From: an uncultured Oscillospiraceae bacterium
Lineage (GTDB): Bacteria > Bacillota > Clostridia > Oscillospirales > Oscillospiraceae
DNA: 64,000 bases
Assembly (NCBI GenBank): GCA_949935795.1
Contig: CATLFX010000003.1
Coordinates: forward strand, 45,562 to 109,561
Direction: 5' to 3'
Part shown: positions 39,418 through 47,576 of the stretch, piece after piece
Layout of the letters: every line of letters begins with the position of its first letter
Numbering within the stretch: the stretch's first letter is position 1
Made by a program: the position numbers and the translations under genes
The notes under the pieces: generated by a model
What the model saw: the letters and a program-made list of their open reading frames with translations, nothing else
The model's database searches: none
Told to the model about the DNA's origin: nothing

Positions 39418-40611
39418 ATGAAGCGTTGGAAATGCTTGCTTTTGGCCCTGGCCCTGGCCCTGCCCCTGTGCGCCTGCGCCCCTGCCGGGGACCAGGCCTC
39501 CCCCCCGCCTTCGGAGGCCCCCTCCCAGGGGGCGGGCCCGTCCAATGCAGAGCGGACCGTGCCGCCCTGGAGCGAATTGGATTGGAGCGAACACCTGGAG
39601 CTGGACTACGCCCAGAGCTTTGCCGTGGATTTCACCGGGGACGGCTACGCGAAAATTGCCATTGACCAGGAGACCTACCTGCTGGTCCCGGAGCTGGACC
39701 CGGTGCCGGAGGGCACGCCCGAGGACGTGACCGTCCTGCGCCAGCCCCTGGAAAACGTCTACCTCCAGGCCACCTCGGCCATGGACTGCTTCCGGCAGCT
39801 GGACGTGATGGACGCCGTCACCCTGTCCGGCACGGACGCGCCGGGCTGGTACATCCCCGAGGCCAAGGCGGCCATGGAGTCCGGGAACATGGTGTACGCC
39901 GGGAAATACTCCGCCCCGGACTATGAGCTGATCCAGTCCAAGCACTGCGGTCTGGCCATCACCTCCACCATGATCTACCACAACCCGGAGGTGAAGGAGC
40001 AGCTGGAGCGGCTGGGCGTGCCCGTGCTGGTGGAGCGGTCCAGCTATGAGAGCCACCCCCTGGGCCGGATGGAGTGGGTGAAGCTGTACGGCGTCCTCTT
40101 CGACCGGGAGGAGGAGGCCCAGCGCTATTTTGATGAACAGCTGGCCAGGCTGGAGCCCGTGCTGGAGCAGGAGGGCACCGGCAAGACGGTGGCCTTTTTC
40201 GCCGTCAACGCCAACGGCATGGTGACGGTGCGCAAGCCTGGGGACTACATCGCCAAGGCCATCGACCTGGCCGGAGGGGTGTACGCCCTGAAGGACCTGG
40301 GCGGGGAGGAGAACGCCCTGTCCACCATGAACATCCAGATGGAGAGCTTCTACGACATGGCCCGCGACGCGGACATCCTGATCTACAACAGCGCCATCGA
40401 GTCCGCTTTGGACACCCTGGACCAGCTGGTGGCCAAGAGCGCCCCCCTGGCCGACTTCAAGGCGGTACAGAACGGAAACGTGTGGTGCACCGGCAAGAGC
40501 ATGTTCCAGGAGTCCCAGTCGGTGGGCGAGATGATTTTGGACATCAACAAGATTCTGACCGAAGGCCATGAAGCGGACGGGTCGCTGACCTACCTGTACC
40601 GGCTGACGTGA
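39418..40611 (+). CDS. ABC transporter substrate-binding lipoprotein (FecB/BtuF-like)
   Basis: A 397-residue lipoprotein; the ATG at 39418 follows GAGGAGG. The lipobox is LCAC with Cys20. The fold is that of the helical-backbone class III binding proteins of iron, haem and B12 (CGLAITSTMIYHNPEVKEQL, then PVLVERSSYESHPLGRMEWV and a C-terminal KAVQNGNVWCTG). Such proteins deliver metal chelates or corrinoids to FecCD permeases. The ligand cannot be named; under a cobalamin riboswitch a corrinoid or cobalt tetrapyrrole is likeliest. It is tightly packed between the lipoprotein and the permease. Confidence 0.88.
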   Translation: MKRWKCLLLALALALPLCACAPAGDQASPPPSEAPSQGAGPSNAERTVPPWSELDWSEHLELDYAQSFAVDFTGDGYAKIAIDQETYLLVPELDPVPEGTPEDVTVLRQPLENVYLQATSAMDCFRQLDVMDAVTLSGTDAPGWYIPEAKAAMESGNMVYAGKYSAPDYELIQSKHCGLAITSTMIYHNPEVKEQLERLGVPVLVERSSYESHPLGRMEWVKLYGVLFDREEEAQRYFDEQLARLEPVLEQEGTGKTVAFFAVNANGMVTVRKPGDYIAKAIDLAGGVYALKDLGGEENALSTMNIQMESFYDMARDADILIYNSAIESALDTLDQLVAKSAPLADFKAVQNGNVWCTGKSMFQESQSVGEMILDINKILTEGHEADGSLTYLYRLT

Positions 40612-40624
40612 CGGAGGGAAAGCC

Positions 40625-41632
40625 ATGAGAGACGACCGCCTGCGCTACGCCGCCGGGCTGGTCCTGCTGACGGCGCTGGCGCTGGGGCTGCTGCTCTGGA
40701 ACGTCGGTGCGGGCAGCGTGGACATCACCCTGGCGGAGATTGCCGGCTCCATTCGGGAGATGTCCGGCATCATCTGGACCATCCGGCTGCCGCGGGTGGC
40801 GGCCGCCGCCATCCTGGGCGGGGCGCTGTCCGTGTCCGGCTTTCTGCTCCAGACCTTTTTTGCCAACCCCATCGCCGGGCCCTTCGTGCTGGGCATCTCC
40901 TCCGGGGCCAAGCTGACGGTGGCCCTGGTGATGGTGACCTTCCTCAGCCGGGGCGTGGTCATCAGCTCCATGTCCATGGTGGCCGGGGCCTTTGTGGGGT
41001 CCATGATCTCCATGGGCTTCGTGCTGCTCATGTCCCGCCGGGTGCGCAACATGTCCATGCTGGTGGTGTGCGGCATCATGATCGGCAATATCTGCTCCGC
41101 CATCACCGATTTCGTGGTCACCTTCGCCGACGACTCCAACATCGTCAATCTCCACAACTGGTCCCTGGGCAGCTTCTCCGGCACCTCCTGGGACGATGTG
41201 GGGCTGATGGCCTGGATCGTGGGCATTGCCCTGCTACTGTCCTTCCTGCTGTCCAAGCCCATCGGGGCCTATCAGATGGGAGAGGTGTACGCCCAGAACA
41301 TGGGGGTGAACATCAAGCGGTTCCGGGTCGAGCTGATCCTGCTGTCCAGCCTGCTGTCCGCCACCGTCACCGCCTTTGCCGGGCCCATCTCCTTCGTGGG
41401 CATCGCCGTGCCCCATTTGGTGAAGGGCCTGTTCCGCACCGCCAAGCCCATCGTCATCATACCGGGCTGCTTTCTGGGGGGCGCGGCCTTCTGCCTGTTC
41501 TGCGACCTCATCGCCCGCACCGCCTTCGCCCCCCGGGACATGTCCATTAGCTCGGTGACCGCCGTGTTCGGCGCGCCGGTGGTGCTCTACCTCATGGCCT
41601 CCCGGCGGGGCGGGAGAGGAGGGAGCGCATGA
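40625..41632 (+). CDS. FecCD-family ABC transporter permease
   Basis: A 335-residue permease with about ten membrane helices. Family motifs are RLPRVAAAAILGGALSVSG, NPIAGPFVLGISSGA, the coupling GPISFVGIAVPHLVK and, near the C-terminus, a DLIAR helix followed by ISSVTAVFGAPVVLYL. It forms the homodimeric channel for the binding protein upstream. Its stop overlaps the ATPase start by four bases. Confidence 0.95.
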   Translation: MRDDRLRYAAGLVLLTALALGLLLWNVGAGSVDITLAEIAGSIREMSGIIWTIRLPRVAAAAILGGALSVSGFLLQTFFANPIAGPFVLGISSGAKLTVALVMVTFLSRGVVISSMSMVAGAFVGSMISMGFVLLMSRRVRNMSMLVVCGIMIGNICSAITDFVVTFADDSNIVNLHNWSLGSFSGTSWDDVGLMAWIVGIALLLSFLLSKPIGAYQMGEVYAQNMGVNIKRFRVELILLSSLLSATVTAFAGPISFVGIAVPHLVKGLFRTAKPIVIIPGCFLGGAAFCLFCDLIARTAFAPRDMSISSVTAVFGAPVVLYLMASRRGGRGGSA

Positions 41633-42750
41633 GCGAGATCCGCCTGCACACCGAAAACCTGAGCGTTGGCTACAACAAAAAGACCCTCATCGGCGGCATC
41701 GAGCTCACCCTGCGGCAGGGGCAGATCATGACCCTCATCGGCCCCAACGGGGCGGGCAAGTCCACCATTTTGAAGAGCCTCATCCGGCAGCTCCCCCTCA
41801 CCGGGGGGGCGGTGTACCTGGACGGAAAGGACATGGCCGCCCTGGGGGAGCGGGACGTGGCCCGGAGGCTCAGCGTGCTCATGACCGCCCGGCTCCACCC
41901 GGAGCTCATGACCTGCTTCGACGTGGCGGCCACCGGGCGCTACCCCTACACCGGGCGGCTGGGCGTGCTGTCCCAGGAGGACCGGCGCAAGACCATGGAA
42001 AGCCTGGAGCTGGTCCACGCCGCCAATCTGGCGGACCGGGATTTTACCCGGATCAGCGACGGCCAGCGGCAGCGGGTGCTGCTGGCCCGGGCGCTGAACC
42101 AGGAGCCGGAGGTCTTGGTGCTGGACGAGCCCACCTCCTTCCTGGATATCCGCCACAAGCTGGAGCTGCTGGCCATTTTGAAGGACATGGTCCGTTCCCG
42201 GGACCTGGCGGTGGTCATGTCCCTCCACGAGCTGGACCTGGCCCAGAAGATCAGCGACTGGGTGGTGTGCGTCCAGGGAGACTCCATCGCCCGGCAGGGC
42301 CCCCCGGAGGAGATCTTTACCTCCCAGTACATCACTGCCCTCTACGGCGCGGCCCGGGGCAGCTACAACGCCCTGTACGGCTCTCTGGAGCTGGAGGCCG
42401 TACGAGGCGGGCCCCAGGTGTTCGTCATCGGCGGGGGCGGGGCGGGCATACCCGTGTACCGCCGCTTTCAGCGGCAGGGGGTGCCCTTTGCCGCCGGGGT
42501 GCTGGGTGAGAACGACCTGGACTACCCCGTGGCCCTGGCCCTGGCGGCGGAGACGGTGGCGGAGAAGCCCTTCCGGCCCATCGGGGAGGAGGCGTTCCGC
42601 CGGGCCGCCGCCCTCATGGAGCGGTGCCGCCGCGTCCTGTGCCCCCTGGAGGAGTTCGGGGAAATGAACGAGAAAAACCTTCAGCTCCGGGAGCTGGCCC
42701 GGCAGGCCGGGAAGCTGGAGGAGGGGGCGGACCTGTACGCAGCTATATGA
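41629..42750 (+). CDS. ABC transporter ATPase with a fused C-terminal domain
   Basis: A 373-residue protein. Residues 1-255 are a FecE/BtuD-type ATPase: Walker A GPNGAGKST at 38-46, the signature ISDGQ at 142-146 (Asp in place of the usual Gly), Walker B VLVLDEP ending at 168, and the His switch in MSLHELD. Residues 257-373 are an added domain (FVIGGGGAGIPVYRRFQRQG, ENDLDYPVALALAAETVAEK) with a glycine-rich loop like that of a Rossmann fold. The extension might sense a ligand or nucleotide. It completes the importer and the operon. Confidence 0.92.
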   Translation: MSEIRLHTENLSVGYNKKTLIGGIELTLRQGQIMTLIGPNGAGKSTILKSLIRQLPLTGGAVYLDGKDMAALGERDVARRLSVLMTARLHPELMTCFDVAATGRYPYTGRLGVLSQEDRRKTMESLELVHAANLADRDFTRISDGQRQRVLLARALNQEPEVLVLDEPTSFLDIRHKLELLAILKDMVRSRDLAVVMSLHELDLAQKISDWVVCVQGDSIARQGPPEEIFTSQYITALYGAARGSYNALYGSLELEAVRGGPQVFVIGGGGAGIPVYRRFQRQGVPFAAGVLGENDLDYPVALALAAETVAEKPFRPIGEEAFRRAAALMERCRRVLCPLEEFGEMNEKNLQLRELARQAGKLEEGADLYAAI

Positions 42751-42754
42751 AAAG

Positions 42755-42786
42755 GACCTCTCCGCGGGGCGGGGAGGTCTTTTTTT
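42755..42786 (+). terminator. Intrinsic terminator of the riboswitch operon
   Basis: GACCTC pairs with GAGGTC (with further inner pairs), followed by seven T residues. Confidence 0.88.
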
Positions 42787-42815
42787 GGCCCTCAGCGGAA
42801 CATTTCAAACGTCCC

Positions 42816-42862
42816 TTGACAAGCGTGAGGGCCGATGCTATACTACAAGCGCAACATGTTGC
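42816..42862 (+). promoter_or_regulatory. Promoter and operator of the MarR-flavodoxin unit
   Basis: TTGACA (42816-42821) and TATACT (42839-42844) are 17 bases apart. The palindrome GCAACATGTTGC (42851-42862) covers the start region, a likely MarR autoregulatory site. Confidence 0.85.
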
Positions 42863-42879
42863 ATATCTGGAGGGATTTC

Positions 42880-43383
42880 ATGGATCTGAACACGCTGGCC
42901 GCAAGGTTTTCAGACACCAGGGAAAACCGGCAAAAGGCTATTTTCAGCACATTATTTATTGCCGGGAACAGGCTGCAAACGCTGTTTGACAAAACCATTC
43001 CCGAGCTGTCGCTGAAGCAGTTCATGCTGCTGTCCGTGGCCCGGCAGTCGGAGGAGCCCTTGACCTTTACCCAATTGGGGGAGCTGCTGGGCTGTTCCAG
43101 GCAGAATATCAAGAAGCTGGCAGACGCTCTGGTGAAAAAGGGATTTATCGCCATACGGCGGAGCCCCGCAGACGCGAGGGCCGTGAGTATTTGCCCCACG
43201 GAAAAGGCGGAAAACTATTTTCTGAACGACTTTTCCCCGTATCAGGAGGACTTGAAGCGGCTGTTTGAAGTCTACACGGACCAGGAAATTGAAGCCCTTT
43301 TTACGCTGCTGTCCAAACTGTGCGCGGGGATAGACCATTTAGAAGGAGAGGCTGCGGCAAATGAAAACAGCGGTAATCTATAA
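42880..43383 (+). CDS. MarR-family transcriptional regulator
   Basis: A 167-residue winged-helix protein; the ATG at 42880 has GGAGGG upstream. The wing is visible in TFTQLGELLGCSRQNIKKLA followed by RRSPADARAVSICPTEKA, which includes the conserved D-x-R of the MarR wing. It overlaps the flavodoxin gene by 23 bp. The operator in its own promoter implies it represses the pair and is relieved by an unknown small molecule. Confidence 0.9.
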   Translation: MDLNTLAARFSDTRENRQKAIFSTLFIAGNRLQTLFDKTIPELSLKQFMLLSVARQSEEPLTFTQLGELLGCSRQNIKKLADALVKKGFIAIRRSPADARAVSICPTEKAENYFLNDFSPYQEDLKRLFEVYTDQEIEALFTLLSKLCAGIDHLEGEAAANENSGNL

Positions 43384-43885
43384 CTCACAGACGGGGTTCA
43401 CCCGGCGGTACGCCCAGTGGATCGCGGAGGCGGCGGGGGCCGAGTGTCTGGAGCTGTCCGAGGCGAAAAGGAGGGATTTGTCCTCCTATGACGCCATCGT
43501 TTTCGGCGGCTGGGCCCGCGCGGGGGGAATCGCCGGGCTCGACTGGTTCAAAGCCCGCATGGACCAATGGGCCGGCAAGAAGCTGATCGTATTCTGCGTC
43601 GGAGGGAGTCCCATCGACAGCCCGGAAATCGAACCGGCGCTGAACCGGAACTTTACCGAGGCGGAGCGAAAAAAAGTAGATGTTTTCTACTGCCCGGGGG
43701 GATTCAACTACGAAAAAATGCCCCTGGCCTCAAAGCTCATGATGAAGCTGTTTATCAAAACGCTGAAAGCAAAGAAAGACCAGACTGAGGAGGAGCGGGA
43801 GATGGTCAGAATGATCTCCTCCTCCTACGACATTTCGGACAAAAAGTACATAGAGCCGATTCTAAACTGCCTGGACCTTGCTTGA
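43361..43885 (+). CDS. Flavodoxin-domain protein
   Basis: A 174-residue protein opening with KTAVIYNSQTGFTRRYAQWI, the FMN phosphate loop of flavodoxins, followed by YDAIVFGGWARAGGI and KKLIVFCVGGSP. The long C-terminal stretch with MPLASKLMMKLFIKTLKAKK resembles the flavodoxin/HemG-like group that oxidises protoporphyrinogen or serves as an electron carrier. It is coupled to the MarR regulator. A specific substrate is not evident. Confidence 0.85.
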   Translation: MKTAVIYNSQTGFTRRYAQWIAEAAGAECLELSEAKRRDLSSYDAIVFGGWARAGGIAGLDWFKARMDQWAGKKLIVFCVGGSPIDSPEIEPALNRNFTEAERKKVDVFYCPGGFNYEKMPLASKLMMKLFIKTLKAKKDQTEEEREMVRMISSSYDISDKKYIEPILNCLDLA

Positions 43886-43904
43886 GGGACCCACAAGACA
43901 GAAA

Positions 43905-43933
43905 AGCGGCCTCCGCCCTGCGGGCGGAGGCCG
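43905..43933 (-). terminator. Bidirectional terminator
   Basis: GCGGCCTCCGCCC pairs with GGGCGGAGGCCGC; on the minus strand TTTTCTGTC follows. It lies between the convergent flavodoxin and HIT genes. Confidence 0.8.
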
Positions 43934-43950
43934 CTCTCAGCGCCGTTTCA

Positions 43951-44379
43951 TCACAGCGCGGCCTTGATGCGCGCGATCATGTCCGCGTACTCCTCGGGAG
44001 ACAGCGTCTTCTGCTTGGGGTCCATCTGGAACACCCCGCCCCACTCGAAGCCGTCCCTGTACTTGGGCACCAGGTGGAAGTGGAGGTGCCGCCCGGTGTC
44101 CCCGTAGGCGCCGAAGTTCACCTTGTCCGGCTGGAAGGCGGCGTGGATAGCCTTGGCGGCCCGGGCCACGTCGGCGAAAAAGGCGTTCCGCTCCTCGTCC
44201 GTCAGGTCCACCAGCTCGCTCACGTGGTCGTGGTAGGCCACGATGCACCGGCCGGGGTGGCTCTGCTCCTTGAACAGGATGAGGTCGCTGACGCTGAGCC
44301 GGCAGATAAAAATGCCAAAGGCGTCCAGCAGCTCCCCCCGCTCTTCTCGCATACAGTAGGCACAATTTTGGTCCTTCAT
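43951..44379 (-). CDS. HIT-family nucleotide-binding protein
   Basis: A 142-residue histidine-triad protein: GRHLHFHLVPKY carries the H-x-H-x-H active site, and CAYCMREE near the N-terminus is the Cys pair seen in zinc-binding HIT hydrolases. Such enzymes cleave nucleoside phosphoramidates or dinucleoside polyphosphates. It is the first of two HIT proteins in the window and is transcribed downstream of the TrpR-like gene. Confidence 0.93.
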   Translation of the reverse strand: MKDQNCAYCMREERGELLDAFGIFICRLSVSDLILFKEQSHPGRCIVAYHDHVSELVDLTDEERNAFFADVARAAKAIHAAFQPDKVNFGAYGDTGRHLHFHLVPKYRDGFEWGGVFQMDPKQKTLSPEEYADMIARIKAAL

Positions 44380-44431
44380 CCTGACACGCTCCTCATGTAA
44401 TCAATTTTACGGACCCCGTCCGGTCCGCCGC

Positions 44432-44731
44432 TCAATGCTCCAGCCGCTGCCTGCGGCGCTGGATCATCTCCCGGAAGCCCCCCGCGCCGAAAGAGAACAC
44501 CCGGTTTACCCGGCTGATGGTGGCTGAGCTGGCCCCGGTGCGCTCCAGGATCTCGGTGTACACCAGCCCCTCGTCCAGCAGGGTGGCCACGTCGTACCGC
44601 TGCTCCATGGCCCGCAGCTCCCCCACCGTGCACAGGTCGTCAAAAAAAGCAATGCACTCTTCCAGGCTTTTCAGCTCCAGAATGCTCTCATAAAGGGCCA
44701 TGCTCCGCTCTTTGTTGGTAGTTTTTGGCAT
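44432..44731 (-). CDS. YerC/YecD TrpR-related protein
   Basis: A 99-residue all-helical protein: SLEECIAFFDDLCTVGELRA, then MEQRYDVATLLDEGLVYTEI and TGASSATISRVNRVFSFG. This is the TrpR-superfamily helix-turn-helix of the YerC/YecD group, widespread in Firmicutes. The target is unknown; in some species the gene adjoins pcrA or purine genes. It stands 50 bp upstream of the HIT gene. Confidence 0.9.
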   Translation of the reverse strand: MPKTTNKERSMALYESILELKSLEECIAFFDDLCTVGELRAMEQRYDVATLLDEGLVYTEILERTGASSATISRVNRVFSFGAGGFREMIQRRRQRLEH

Positions 44732-44907
44732 AGTCGTCCCTCCCGCTCCTCAATGCCACTATATTTTAGCACACGAAAGAGATAAAGTAAACAGCGATTT
44801 TTCACCGGGCGGGAAATGCTTTGCCCCAGTTCAGAATCCCGGCATCCCAGGGTCCGCGTCCGCAAGCCGGGGATTCCCGGCGGACTTGCGAAAACGGGTT
44901 CTCAGGG

Positions 44908-44936
44908 TTGTCTTTTCCCGGGAAATGGTCTATAAT
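44908..44936 (+). promoter_or_regulatory. Promoter of the YheO-like gene
   Basis: TTGTCT and TATAAT are 17 bases apart; the spacer contains the palindrome TTCCCGGGAA, a possible operator. Confidence 0.75.
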
Positions 44937-44957
44937 GGATGGCAGGGATTAACCCGT

Positions 44958-44984
44958 GCCCCGGGCTGGCCGGGGCGTTTTTTT
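44958..44984 (+). terminator. Terminator in the leader of the YheO-like gene
   Basis: GCCCCGG pairs with CCGGGGC and seven T residues follow, between the promoter and the start codon 18 bases on. It could attenuate the regulator gene. Confidence 0.75.
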
Positions 44985-45001
44985 GAGAGGGGGGCTCCGT
45001 C

Positions 45002-45637
45002 TTGACCAGGGAGGAAGCGTTTGAATTTCTGGACCGCACTGCCCGGGGCATCGCCGAGATGTTCGGCTCCAGCTGCGAGACGCTGGTACACGATATGGGC
45101 GTGCCCAACCACCCCATCCTGTCCATCTACAACGGCCACGTGTCGGGCCGGGAGGTGGGCTCCACCATGGACATCATGGGCATCGGCCTGGAGCTGGACG
45201 AGCAGGCGGCCACCACCGATCAGGTGAACCTGGCGGCCACCACCCCCGACGGGCGGCAGACCAAGTCCTCCACCTTCCACATGATCGGGGAGGACTACAA
45301 CCTGGCCCTGGGCATCAACTTCGACTACACCTCCCTGGTGTTCGCCAACCGCATTTTGGAGGACCTGATGAGCGCCCAGTCCGACCTGCGCTCCGCCCTG
45401 TGGCAGCCGGGGGACTCCCGGCAGCTGGCCGACCTGTTCGACCAGTGCGTGGCCGCCCTGGGCAAGCCCTTGGACGCGCTGACCAAGGCGGACCGCCTGA
45501 AGGTGGTGGCCCTGCTCCGGGAGCGCAGCGCTTTTTCCTACCGCAAGTCGGTGCCCTATGTGGCGGGGCGGCTGGGGGTGTCCCGGTACACCATCTACAA
45601 GTACCTGGAGGAGGTCGGGGAGGATGAGCGCCGGTGA
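45002..45637 (+). CDS. YheO-like PAS/helix-turn-helix regulator
   Basis: A 211-residue regulator starting at a TTG preceded by GAGGGGGG. Residues 1-115 are the YheO-like PAS domain (SSCETLVHDMGVPNHPILSI, YNGHVSGREVGS, LALGINFDYTSLVF), and the C-terminal HTH is RKSVPYVAGRLGVSRYTIYKYL. Members such as DauR regulate amino-acid catabolism; a dipeptidase gene follows by 76 bp, which would fit, but the link is not shown. Confidence 0.9.
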   Translation: MTREEAFEFLDRTARGIAEMFGSSCETLVHDMGVPNHPILSIYNGHVSGREVGSTMDIMGIGLELDEQAATTDQVNLAATTPDGRQTKSSTFHMIGEDYNLALGINFDYTSLVFANRILEDLMSAQSDLRSALWQPGDSRQLADLFDQCVAALGKPLDALTKADRLKVVALLRERSAFSYRKSVPYVAGRLGVSRYTIYKYLEEVGEDERR

Positions 45638-45713
45638 GCGGCGCTTTTCCCTTGCAATCGACCGGGGAAGGGGATAAAATAGGGAAATACAGATACGACG
45701 AGGAGTGTTACAT

Positions 45714-47114
45714 ATGACAAGAGAACAGATCGAAGCCTATTTCGCGGACAAGGAAAAGCTGCTGGTGGAGGCGGTGAGCCGCCTGGTGTCCATTGACAGC
45801 GTGGAGGGGGCCCCGGCCCCCGGCGCGCCCTTCGGGCCCGGCCCCGCCGCCGCCCTGGACGAGGCGCTGGCCATCGCCCGGGAGTGGGGGCTGACGGCGG
45901 AAAATCACGAGGGCTATGTGGGCGCCGCCGATCTGAACGAGGGAGAGGACGCCCTGCACATCCTGGGACACCTGGACGTGGTGGCCCCCGGCGAGGGCTG
46001 GACCGTCACCCAGCCCTACGCCCCCAAGCTGGTGGACGGCCTGCTCTATGGCCGGGGGACCGACGATGACAAGGGGCCGGTCATCGCCTCCCTGCTGGCC
46101 ATGAAGGCGGTGAAGGACCTGGGCGTTCCCCTGAAAAAGAACTGCAAGGTCATCATGGGCACCAACGAGGAGAGCGGCTCCGGGGACATCGCCTGGTACT
46201 TTGCCCGGCACCCCTACGCCCCCGCCACCTTCTCCCCTGATTCCGGTTTTCCCGTCATCAATACGGAAAAGGGCGGCTTCCGGCCCAGCTTCACCCGCAG
46301 CTGGCCCGCTCAGACCGCGCTGCCCCGGGTGAAATGGCTCCACGGCGGCATCCGGCTGAACATCCTGCCGGGGGACGCCTCCGCCGGGGTGGAGGGGCTG
46401 ACCATGTACGACATCCAGCCTGTGGCCCGGAACATCACCGCCCGCACGGGGATCAAGTTCACCTTTGCCCATGAGAACGGCCTCACCGTCATCAAGGCCA
46501 AAGGGGAGGCCTCCCACGCCGCTTGGCCCGAGGGGGGCAACAACGCCATCACCGGGTTGGTGGCCCTGCTGTGCGCCCTGCCCCTGGCCGACGGGGGCTG
46601 CAAGGACGCGCTGAACGACCTGAACGCTCTGCTCCCCCACGGGGACTGCAAGGGCCAGGCCCTGGGCATCGCCCAGGAGGAGCCCGTGGCCGGGCCGCTG
46701 ACGGTGGCTTTCTCCCTGCTGGAGGTGGGTGAGACGGGGCTGGAGGGCCGGTTCGACAGCCGGGTCCCTCTGTGCGCCACCCGGGAGAACTGCCTGGAGG
46801 TGGCCAAGGCGGCCTTTGAGGGTAAAGGCTTCACCTTTGAGGGGATCCAGGGCGAGCCCCACCACGTCCCCGCCGACAGCCCCTTTATCAAGACCCTGCT
46901 CAGGCGGTACGAGGAGTACACCGGCCTGAAAGGGGAGTGCCTGTCCACCGGCGGCGGCACCTACGTCCACGACATCCCCGGCGGCGTGGCCTTCGGCTGC
47001 TCCCTGCCCGGCTTTGACAGCCATCTCCACGGCCCGGACGAGCGGGCAAGGGTCAGCGACCTGATGCTCAGCGCGAAGCTGTTCGCACACATTATCATTG
47101 ATATGTGCGAGTAG
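45714..47114 (+). CDS. pepV: M20-family dipeptidase (PepV-like)
   Basis: A 466-residue zinc dipeptidase; the ATG at 45714 follows GAGGAG. Metal ligands are visible as HLDVV, the bridging Asp in YGRGTDDDKGP, NEESGSGD with catalytic Glu, SPDSGFP and a C-terminal STGGGTYVHDIPG. The lid domain lies at about 200-350. PepV cleaves dipeptides with broad specificity in the cytoplasm. A type 1 repeat starts four bases after the stop codon. Confidence 0.94.
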   Translation: MTREQIEAYFADKEKLLVEAVSRLVSIDSVEGAPAPGAPFGPGPAAALDEALAIAREWGLTAENHEGYVGAADLNEGEDALHILGHLDVVAPGEGWTVTQPYAPKLVDGLLYGRGTDDDKGPVIASLLAMKAVKDLGVPLKKNCKVIMGTNEESGSGDIAWYFARHPYAPATFSPDSGFPVINTEKGGFRPSFTRSWPAQTALPRVKWLHGGIRLNILPGDASAGVEGLTMYDIQPVARNITARTGIKFTFAHENGLTVIKAKGEASHAAWPEGGNNAITGLVALLCALPLADGGCKDALNDLNALLPHGDCKGQALGIAQEEPVAGPLTVAFSLLEVGETGLEGRFDSRVPLCATRENCLEVAKAAFEGKGFTFEGIQGEPHHVPADSPFIKTLLRRYEEYTGLKGECLSTGGGTYVHDIPGGVAFGCSLPGFDSHLHGPDERARVSDLMLSAKLFAHIIIDMCE

Positions 47115-47117
47115 GGC

Positions 47118-47323
47118 GTTACTTTCTGCTCGTGCAGAAAGTAACCAAAGACACGCTTAGGGGGCACCCCGCCGGGCGGACATGGCCCCAAGGGCGGGCC
47201 ACGTCCTTTAGGCGGGCTTCCCCCTAAGGACCCCCTGTTACGGGGGACGCCCTATACGGTAAGCCGGGGAAGCTTTCCGGCGCGTGGGGCTTTCGACGCA
47301 GATGCTTCTATTTGTGCTGCCGC
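47118..47323 (+). repeat. Dispersed multi-hairpin element type 1, copy F
   Basis: Head hairpin TTACTTTCTGC/GCAGAAAGTAA (different from copies A, C and G but still fully paired), then CTTAGGGGG...CCCCCTAAG, CCCCCTGTTACGGGGG, CCCTATACGG and closing CTATTTGTGCTGCCGCC. Confidence 0.88.
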
Positions 47324-47436
47324 CGGTGTCTGGTCATTGGGGCGTTTGGGGGCCTACCGGCCAGCGCCTCAGGGGCGGACCGTCCGGCTCAGGGCGTTTG
47401 CCGTGAGCGCTCTGACCGAAAAGGGGACCATAAAAA

Positions 47437-47473
47437 GAGACCGCCCCGTGTATACGGGGCGGCTCTTTTTTTG
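47437..47473. terminator. Bidirectional intrinsic terminator
   Basis: ACCGCCCCGT pairs with ACGGGGCGG; T-runs flank it on both strands. It ends pepV-side and uraA-side transcripts. Confidence 0.85.
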
Positions 47474-47530
47474 CGCTTGTTACGTTGTCGAGCGGGAATT
47501 GTTCGGAAGCACAGATGGTGGTAACGAATC

Positions 47531-47575
47531 AAAGTTTCTTTTTGCCTACTTTTTCTTTTCAAAGAAAAAGTAGGG
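47531..47575 (-). repeat. A/T-rich hairpin element type 2, copy f
   Basis: On the minus strand CTACTTTTTCTTT, GAAAAGAAAAAGTAG, then CAAAAAGAAACTTTG, two bases after the uraA stop codon and in the same orientation. Confidence 0.78.
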
Positions 47576-47576
47576 A

